Positions 56,751-64,000 of a stretch of 64,000 bases of DNA are shown here, piece by piece. The DNA is taken from the NCBI GenBank assembly GCA_025677825.1, contig JAIXMO010000010.1, forward strand, positions 372,001 through 436,000, given 5' to 3'. The notes below the pieces were generated by a model. The model did not search any database, was not told the origin of the DNA, and worked only from the letters and a program-made list of their open reading frames with translations. This DNA comes from Helicostylum pulchrum. Lineage: Eukaryota > Mucoromycota > Mucoromycetes > Mucorales > Mucoraceae. The position numbers were made by a program, and so were the translations under genes. How positions within the stretch are numbered: the stretch's first letter is position 1; each line of letters starts with the position of its first letter.

Positions 56751-58240
56751 TATTAATTCTCAATTAGAAAGGGAAAAAAAAAATATTACAAAAAAAAAAA
56801 GTAAATTTTCACTTTTTGACAGGTGGCTTGTAAATACACTCAATTTTGAAAATTTAACCAATCAAGCTTGTCTTTCGACACTTGCATTAAAAAAGAATTG
56901 TGGGTTGCTCGATCTTCATTTAGTTAAACTCTTTCTGTGTGTATATTAAACATTGCAATTGTACAGTATGCGTTAGTATATAGGTATATACCGAGAGCGA
57001 GAAACAAAGTAAATCAGAGAAGAAGATGTGGACTTGTAATTGAATAAGCACCAGCACGGAGAAAAGAGAAAAATAAGCTCTATTGTCGACCTAGTGGCGT
57101 AATTAAATTGATAGGCATGTTTTTAATGCAGTTTAAAAAAAATCGCTCACATAAGAAATCACCACTAGTTTACTTTTAATAGAATTTGAAATGGTTCTAC
57201 TGTTTAAACTCTTGTAGAATAAGCTACACAACATATTTTTTTTTTTTTATTCCAGTAACCTGCGTGAGTTCAAGAACTATTTAAAGTGTTGTAATCCATT
57301 ATTGTACGTTCATTATCCTTTTTTCTTTTGTATGAACATCCGGGCATCACTTTTAACAGTGATTAAAATAAAACCATTTCCTGGTTTTATTTTCCCAAGT
57401 TGTATAATATAATTAGTCGACTATAACCAAAAAAAAGTAACGGAAAGCTACATTTTACGTAATCACGAAAATAGAAAATGAAGTGTCTTTTGGTCGTAAA
57501 TTAAGACCTGTCATTTGTTACAGCTGATTCTATCTAGATATTAGAACAGTACAGAGCTACATAAATCGGATCTTTAGGACCGGAATGACTCGAATACACA
57601 TATATCTGATAAAATCAACCATAAAAGGCACATCTATTATGATGGTAACAGTAAATGTCGGCATAACCAATATCCGATTCCCTATGGTAACAAATGCACT
57701 TTTATATTAAGCTGCAGACGCACGCACTTTTTGAATAATAACAATAATAAAATAGATGCAATAATTTGCATCTGTTTCAATATACACTTGCTTTAAAAAA
57801 CGTCGGTAACTGCGATTGACATGTGATTATAAACAAAAAAGATATATTTTATTTTCAGAAAGCGACCGAAACGAAAGAAACCTTATTACCCCACCATTGT
57901 ATAGGACACTACAGCTCTGTCATCTTGTTGTATGACTACACATTTTTTTAAAAAAGCGTACCTTCTATGTATAATAAGAGTGGAGGGGGGTTTTTTTTAA
58001 AAAAAATTTGATAGAATAGGTACAGGAAAAAAAAAGAAAAAAAAACATCATCTTTTTTTTTTCTATGACTCACTCTCTTTTTTTCTCTTCCTTCCTTTTC
58101 GGGTCTGTTTTAAATGATGATATATTACAAGGAAAAAAGGGCGAGTATTTTACAGTAAAAAAGCACACCTGCCGAAAATAAATAAAGGCAGACGTTTAGT
58201 TGTTTATATTTTTAGTACACACGTATACAGTTACCTCAAC
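56751..58240. other. Gene-free region, about 1.5 kb
   Basis: A/T-rich with no coding signal; a plus-strand frame at 56689-56949 overlaps the PWP2 start and is not credible. The stretch 57960-58130 has T/A tracts (TTTTTTTTAAAAAAAA near 57991-58006) resembling the promoter junctions elsewhere, now next to the dead transposase. Confidence 0.5.
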
Positions 58241-58970
58241 ATGTACCGGATATTGAGAAAAAGTGAGCTAATTTCTGAGGAAATTGAACTACCAGTAAAA
58301 GACGCAGATGCAGACATAACTAAGGGCACGATTGAGGCACAAGCTTTTGAAGGAATATCCTGTAATCAAGATTAGTAAAACAGCCTTTTATAATCATATT
58401 CGTCAACACTGTGCATTGAGCTTTAAGGGATTGGAAAAGCTTCCTGAAAAACGTAATTTGGAAGAGGTAAGACTTAAACGAAGCTGTCCTCGAGCGGATG
58501 GCCAACAAAGATTTGGATTTTGAAAAAAAAAACTATGTTTTTCTTGATATCAGCCGTTCTGGAGGTTGGTCTAAAAAGGGTATGCCTGCAAAGTCGATTG
58601 TTCCTACCTACCCGAGACACTTCCCATTACTATCCTTGGAGCGATTTCTGCTCAGGGAGTTATCGATATTTCTTTAAGAAAACCAATCACAGTGGCAGGT
58701 AGCAAAAAAAGAAAGGCTGATGGCACGGTTGTAGCAACTACAGTTAGAATAGGAACTAGAACAGAGCATTACCTAGGCTATTTAGAAAACGTTATGGACG
58801 TTTTAGATAAAAACAATTTGAAAGGACATTATTTCGTTATGGACAATGCTCCCATTCACAAGCCTGCAACAGTAAGATCTTGCATTGAAAAAAGAGGCTA
58901 TAAATGCATATATCTTCCACCATATTCACCTTTCCTGAATTCGAAAATACCAGTCATACTTTCGCAATAA
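58241..58970 (+). pseudogene. Degenerate Tc1/mariner-type (DDE_3) transposase
   Basis: Frames shift at least three times: MYRILRKSELISEEIELPVK (58241 on), a helix-turn-helix-like SKTAFYNHIRQHCALSFKGL (58332-58523), YVFLDISRSGWSKKG after a frameshift, and a longer final frame 58692-58970. The last contains FVMDNAPIHKP with the second catalytic Asp and YLPPYSPFLN, hallmark of the IS630-Tc1-mariner family. The third acidic residue, expected in the NPIE block after PYSPFLN, is absent; the frame instead diverges and stops. No terminal inverted repeats were found. The element is dead. Confidence 0.88.
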
Positions 58971-59189
58971 CCATTTCTCAATCTCAAACATTCAAAGTCA
59001 CCCCACCACCCCTGGGTTTAAATTCTGGGACTTGCTTAAAGATTTTTTTTTCTCTTTTTTTTTCTTCATAACTTCTTTTTCCGTTTGAGATACAACTCTT
59101 ATTAAAAAAAACTAAAATAGTACTCAAGATACTATAACTTAATTTATTTCACCTTTTTTAAAAAAGAATACCCTACATACATATATATA

Positions 59190-60218
59190 ATGTCTGATAA
59201 CGCCATCAAGATCTTTACTGGTAATTCTCACCCTGAACTTGCCAAACTTGTCGCCAAACGTATCGGTATCGATTTAGCCAAAGCAGTTGTTATGAAGTAC
59301 TCGAACCAAGAGACCTCAGTTACTGTTGGCGAGTCTGTACGTGACGAAGATGTGTTTATTATCCAATCTGGCTGTGGTGAAATCAACGATAATTTGATGG
59401 AACTCTTAATTTTAATTAATGCCTGTAAGACCGCTTCTGCCCGTAGAATCACTGCCGTCATTCCTTGTTTCCCTTACGCTCGTCAAGATAAAAAGGACAA
59501 GAGTCGTGCTCCTATTACTGCTAAATTAACTGCAAATATGTTGACTGTCGCCGGTGCCAACCATGTCATCACCATGGATCTTCATGCTTCTCAAATTCAA
59601 GGGTTCTTTAATATTCCTGTTGACAACCTTTATTGCGAACCTTCCATGATCAAGTATATCCGTACAAAGATTCCTGATTGGACAAACGCTATTATTGTTT
59701 CTCCCGATGCAGGTGGTGCTAAGCGGTAAGTTTTTATATATATATATTATTAAGGTATTATGTTTTTTTTAACTCATTATTTATGTTGTAGTGCTACTTC
59801 TATTGCTGATCGTCTTGAACTCGATTTTGCCTTGATTCACAAAGAACGTAAGAGAGCCAACGAAGTTTCTCGTATGGTTTTAGTTGGAGATGTAGTTGGT
59901 AAGATTGCTATTTTGGTTGATGATATGGCAGATACCTGTGGTACTCTTGGTTTAGCTGCAAAGACATTGGTTGAGAATGGTGCTGTCAAGGTATACGCTA
60001 TTGTTGCTCACGGTATTCTTTCTGGAAAGGCAATCAAGGTTATCAACGAGTCTGTGATTGAAAAACTTGTTGTTACCAATACAATTCCTCATCAAGATAA
60101 GTTGGCCATTTGTCCTAAACTTGATGTTATTGATATCTCTCCTACTCTTGCAGAAGCCATTCGCAGAACTCATAATGGTGAATCTGTCTCTTATCTCTTC
60201 TCTCATGCTCCCGAGTAA
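59190..60218 (+). CDS. PRS: Ribose-phosphate pyrophosphokinase (PRPP synthetase)
   Basis: Two exons (59190-59725, 59792-60218) give 320 residues, the class I PRS length. Visible sites: the ATP-binding flexible loop [18 protein letters not shown], the metal/ATP site [17 protein letters not shown], and the PRPP-binding loop [14 protein letters not shown] near the C-terminus. It makes 5-phosphoribosyl-1-pyrophosphate from ribose 5-phosphate and ATP for purine, pyrimidine, NAD, His and Trp synthesis in the cytosol. There is no non-homologous insert as in yeast Prs1/Prs5, so it is like catalytic Prs2-4. TTTTTTAAAAAA lies about 30 bp upstream of the ATG. Confidence 0.97.
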
Positions 60219-60391
60219 AAATCCTGTTTATATTATTTCGCATTCACCTTTTTTTTATTACTATTTCCCTTCTTTACAAATATACACACACACACACATC
60301 AAATATTTAAAAAAAAATACATTATTATCAGTATCGTTATTTTGGTGGCTTTTTTTGGATGGTTGTTTATGGTTACAACTTTGGTAATTTT

Positions 60392-60655
60392 TTATTTCTT
60401 TTCATATTTGTACTCGGTCATGGGTTCCTTTTGGTTCCAAAAGCTATTCTTTCGATCCCAAGCTACGTCTGAGAAATCGAATTGTCTAGTTGAATAAAAA
60501 AAAAGCATTAAAAAGAGTGAGTTTTTTTTTAAAGAAGTGCGTATATATTACCTCGGTCTTTTAAACGAAAGATAATCAGGTTGTTTGATAGAATCAGGGT
60601 CCTTTCTCGGGTTCCAAAACGTAGCTTTAACAGTATCTTTTTTATCGTCAGGCAT
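60392..60655 (-). CDS. Small spliced protein, 65 aa, uncharacterised
   Basis: Two exons (60655-60552, 60485-60392) joined by a GTAATA...CTAG intron. The chain starts MPDDKKDTVKATFWNPRKDP and is hydrophilic, with three Trp in FWNPRK, VAWDRK and FWNQKE. The repeated FWN(P/Q)(R/K) word and a clean splice in phase argue for a real gene. No membrane segment, signal or known domain. It is convergent with PRS, about 173 bp between stops. Confidence 0.6.
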
Positions 60656-61133
60656 AATGTATATAAAAAAGAAAAAAGAAGAAAGTAAAAAAAGAGAGAG
60701 AAAAAAAGTTTTTCAAGAGTGAAAAACGTACTATTTGTAACACAATTTGAGCCCTTTTTTCAGTGGACTATTTTTTCTCTTCAGCTTATAAAAAAAAAGT
60801 TTGATTTTTCATGCAAACTAAACTAAATAAAGCAAAATATGTACCTGATGTGCCTTAATGTTTGATTGCGCGTGTATTAAATTCATACTTTTTACTTCCG
60901 AGGCAAAAATAAAAACCAATTAGAATACAATTTGTTTCAGGGCTATTAAAGGGGAGGAGTTGAAAGGCAAATGTCAAAAATAGACATGATACACTTATGA
61001 AGGTTAATGAAATCCCCTTACTCGTGTTTTTATACAGCAGGAGAGAGAGAGAGAAGCGTTTCTCTCTATTTATAACTTGTGCAAAAAAAAAATATGTGTT
61101 TTATTATGTAATTAAGGGGTGAAAAACAAAAAT
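60656..61133. other. Intergenic region, 478 bp
   Basis: Holds a short minus-strand ATG frame (about 60884-60843, MNLIHAQSNIKAHQ) ending at a possible GTACAT donor, which could be an upstream or leader exon of the 65-aa gene; unproven. Otherwise A/T-rich. Confidence 0.4.
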
Positions 61134-62476
61134 TTACTTCTTCTTGGGACCAGCAGTAGCAGTGACGTTGAACTTGAAGAAAATAATATCACCATCTTCA
61201 ACAACGTACTCCTTACCCTTTTGCATATACTTTCCGGCAGCCTTGACAGCACCTTCAGTACCCAATTCCTTCAAGTCGTTATACTTCATGACTTCAGCCA
61301 TGATGAAACCACGTTCGAAATCGGAGTGAATGACACCAGCGGCTTGAGGAGCCTTTGTGAATTTACGGACAGTCCAAGCTCTGACTTCTTGAGGACCAGC
61401 AGTGAAATAGTAACATAATGAGAGAGCATTATAACCAGCGACGATAATCTTGGGCATAACAGAGACAGCGTTATTTTCCTTTTCGATTTCTAATTTCTCT
61501 TCAGGGGAAGCAGCAGTGAGACGAGACTCGTAAGCACCAGAGTAAGGAATCATAAGGTCGCCGTTGGAGTTTTCGTCGATCCAAGCTTTAATCTTGGCGA
61601 GCCACTTGTTCTTCTTACGAATGTAATCCTTTTCGGATAAATTAGCAAGGTAGATGACAGGCTTGGCTGTGATGAGATGGAGACCATTGATGATCTCGAT
61701 TTCCTTGTTGCTCCAATCGCCATGACGGACATCGTTACCAGATTGGATCCATTCAAGGACCTTTTGGACAGTGGCAGCTTCTTCCTTTTTGGCCTTGTCT
61801 TGAGCATTACCACCGTTACCAATACGACGAGCGTCCTTGGCTAATTCAGCAGCTTGCTTGGTGACAAATTCAATATCCTTTAAACGTAATTCCTCACGAA
61901 TAATCTCCATATCACGAATAGGATCTAATTCACCTTCAACGTGAATAACATCGGCTTCGTCGAAAGCACGAACAACATGGAAAATAGCATCAACGGCCTT
62001 AATGTGAGACAAGAAAGCGTTACCTAAACCAGCACCAGAAGCAGCACCCTTTACAAGACCAGCAATATCGATGACAGTCAACTATTTTTTTTTTTTTTGA
62101 AAATAGTAAGTTATTGTACCTTTTTTCTTTTCTCTCTTTCTCTTTTTTTTATGAACTTACGAAAGCAGGGATAACCTTGTTAGGCTTGGTGTGTTTAACT
62201 AACCAATCGAAACGGTCATCAGGAACAGCAACACGAGACTCCTCGGGATCTAATATATATCAATGTCAATTTGCAGTCAAAAAAACATTTTTTTATTTGA
62301 AAAAACTTACCAATAGTACAGAAAGGATAGTTCTCAGCGGCAGCAGAAGCGTTGGTAAGAGCGTTAAAGAAGGTAGACTTACCAACATTAGGAAGACCGA
62401 CAACACCAATCTTCAAATTGTTGGAAGGACGACCAAGCATGATCTTTTCTTCCTTGGCAAGCTTCTTGGGAGGCAT
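61134..62476 (-). CDS. OLA1: Obg-like ATPase 1 (OLA1/YchF family)
   Basis: Three exons (62476-62311, 62249-62161, 62081-61134) join to 400 residues. G1 is GLPNVGKS (27-34), G3 DIAGLVKGA, and the base-recognition element reads NLSE instead of the GTPase NKxD, the known reason why this family prefers ATP. The C-terminal TGS domain is present ([52 protein letters not shown]). OLA1/YchF binds ribosomes and proteasomes and modulates translation and stress response. G2 and the switch region fall in the short middle exon. Confidence 0.96.
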
Positions 62477-62984
62477 GACTTTTTAAAGAAAAAAAAAAAG
62501 CGGGTTAGTATTTTTTTTCGCGGTTTTTTTTTTCTAAAAAAAAAGTTGCTGCAATATTTTAAAATGTCATTGCATCTTTATAATAATACTTACTGTATAA
62601 TATACAAAAAAAAAGTTATAAGTATAAAAAAAACTGACGCTTTTTTTGCAATTTGAGTAGTAGCTTTTTTTTTTAAAAAAGAAAAAAATTTTGAGTAAAA
62701 GATTGATGTCACGAAGCTAGTCACGACCGGATAGCCAAAATACGATATAGTGCATGTTTTGTGTATCCTTTTTTAAAAAAAAGTGTAGTACCTGTATGAA
62801 GAAGTGTGCGCGCTGGGAAAAAGGGGAAAAGAAAGGCCAAGTTTTTATTTCAGTTCATTATAAATGATTTTTTCCTCTTGCACACGAAAAAAAAAAAAGA
62901 AAATAGTTCTTGGGATAATAAGTTTTGCAATATACGAGAAAGAAAAAAAAAAAAAAAGAGAGAGGAAGAAGATATAGAATGTGG
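62477..62984. other. Intergenic region, 508 bp
   Basis: Between the OLA1 start and the Yippee stop. Repeated T-tract/A-tract junctions at about 62530-62542, 62665-62680 and 62767-62780. No coding signal; the plus-strand frames are Lys/Phe-rich. Confidence 0.45.
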
Positions 62985-63615
62985 TTACATGATTTCTCTT
63001 TCGACAACTTGAACTTTTGGTGTTAAATCAACCAGTAATTTCTTTTCCAATATAAACTTTCCTTCTTTATACTTGTTTTCGTCACTATAAGCTTTTACCT
63101 ATTAAATATGTAAAGATTAATATAATAGTGAACTTTCTAAACTGCAAAAAAAAAAGTAGAAAAAGGTAGAAAGAAAGAATAGAAAAAGTAAGGATATAAG
63201 ACCAACATATGTCCAACCAAGCATCATTGAACATTTGATGCATGAAATTTCTTTTACTCTGTGTAAACCAGTTGTCATTTCTCTATCTTCTGCTTTACCC
63301 AAATCGATATTCACTCTGCACACGTTTAATAAAAAAAAAAGGGAAACTGATTAAACAAAAAGTCGATAAATCACTTGATTTTTTTTTTTTTTTTTCATGT
63401 TTATTTACACTGTTTCAAGTAAAAACGCTTGACCGTGTCGTCCTTGAAATTGCTAAGTACAAGTGATATATAAGTATATATACAACAGAGAAAGTATATT
63501 ATTATCATTTTACTTTAGATATCACTAATTCAGCTGTGGTCAAGTGGGTGTTACACTTTGCACATCCATAAATTGACGAAGAACTTTCAAGGTAAGTACG
63601 ATACGAAAAACCCAT
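62985..63615 (-). CDS. Yippee-family zinc-binding protein
   Basis: Four exons (63615-63514, 63452-63409, 63315-63207, 63098-62985) join to 122 residues, the standard Yippee length. The zinc ligands are C18/C21 (YGCAKC) and C74/C77 (ISCIKC); the 52-residue gap between the pairs is exactly the C-x2-C-x52-C-x2-C Yippee signature. Also conserved are FQGRHGQAFLLETVVNI, MTTGLHRV and NKYKEGKFILEKK. Yippee proteins share a beta-tent fold with cereblon and Mis18 and are nuclear/centrosomal in animals; the yeast relative Moh1 is linked to stationary phase. Exon 3 uses an uncommon GTTGGT donor. Exon 2 is 44 nt. Confidence 0.95.
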
Positions 63616-64000
63616 ACTGGTACAAAATGATAAGAAAAAAAAAAAAGTGAGAGAGAAAAAGAGAGAGAAATATACGAAAATTAGCTTAATATGCTTGTGA
63701 GAATCGTCACATTAAGTCATCTGATTTATTTTATACCTGTGTATGTAGTCCAGTAAAAGAAGTTTTTCATCACATGTTTTTTATCAAACTATTTTATATA
63801 CACTTTCATTCTTTGTGCTACACCAATTTTGCCCTTCGGGATCATTACCGACGCAATCCAAAAATAAAATAAAAAGTGACTCCCTCTCTCTATCACACAC
63901 ACACTCACCCCTTGCGCCCAATAATCAACTGAAAAAGGGTACAAAGTGGATATATATATATATATATATATAAAAGAAAAATGCTAAACAAGAAGGGAGG
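63616..64000. other. Right-edge intergenic sequence
   Basis: Promoter side of the Yippee gene, with an AG repeat (63648-63670), a CA repeat (about 63893-63903) and an AT dinucleotide run (63950-63972). An ATG at 63980 begins a frame (MLNKKG) cut by the edge; no judgement is possible. Confidence 0.45.

Noticed and set aside
61119..61418. Plus-strand 99-codon frame
   Set aside because: Antisense to the conserved C-terminal domain of OLA1; no independent support.
1..64000. CRISPR arrays, bacterial promoters, Shine-Dalgarno sites and operons
   Set aside because: The sequence is eukaryotic nuclear DNA with spliced genes; the short repeats present are microsatellites or transposon debris without regular spacers.

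Overview
The window is nuclear DNA of a filamentous fungus, most likely an early-diverging one of the Mucoromycota (probably Mucorales). The signs are very high A+T, many homopolymeric A and T tracts, genes split by short (about 50-150 nt) GT-AG introns, no operons, and a fungal gene set. The set includes a Rhizopus LdhA/LdhB-like L-lactate dehydrogenase, a Medusa-type developmental regulator and a Mnn9/Anp1-type Golgi mannosyltransferase. The lineage is inferred from protein resemblance and was not tested by a search. Gene models were assembled by hand from both strands, checking splice phase and family resemblance.

Layout. 0-5 kb: edge of a Gln-rich gene (-), a quinone oxidoreductase (-) and an Anp1-family glycosyltransferase (+). 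6-11.3 kb: THO2, the large THO-complex subunit (-). 13-15 kb: an MFS transporter (+). 17-20 kb: two uncharacterised small genes (-). 21-27.5 kb: a dense block with a long CKS1 (+), a tail-anchored protein (-), a secreted GH16 glucanase (+), a BET1 Qc-SNARE (+), an orphan (+) and a poly-Gln C2H2 protein (-). 29.6-30.5 kb: intronless L-lactate dehydrogenase (-). 31.3-43.2 kb: four minus-strand genes in a row: a P5B-type P-type ATPase with a secreted Cys-rich ectodomain, a type I membrane protein, a VPS9-ankyrin-PX protein and a triple-KH RNA-binding protein. 45.4-47.7 kb: a Medusa/DUF7082-type regulator (+) tail-to-tail with a small coiled-coil gene (-). 47.7-52.3 kb: accessory region of nested inverted repeats, a tandem duplication and a broken gene of a PD-(D/E)XK-like family. 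52.6-56.8 kb: THOC5-like (+) convergent with PWP2/UTP1 (-). 58.2-59 kb: a dead Tc1/mariner transposase. 59.2-63.6 kb: PRPP synthetase (+), a 65-aa protein (-), Obg-like ATPase OLA1 (-) and a Yippee zinc-binding protein (-).

Most genes are housekeeping: mRNA export and rRNA processing (THO2, THOC5, PWP2), secretory and endosomal traffic (BET1, VPS9-ANK-PX, Anp1, P5B ATPase), nucleotide and carbon metabolism (PRS, LDH) and cell cycle (CKS1). The less ordinary content is the repeat/pseudogene island at 47.7-52.3 kb, the divergent P5B ATPase with a Cys-rich ectodomain and its membrane-protein neighbour, the extended CKS1, very small internal exons, two GC-AG introns, and a recurring T-tract/A-tract junction just upstream of start codons. 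I found no rRNA, tRNA or CRISPR array.
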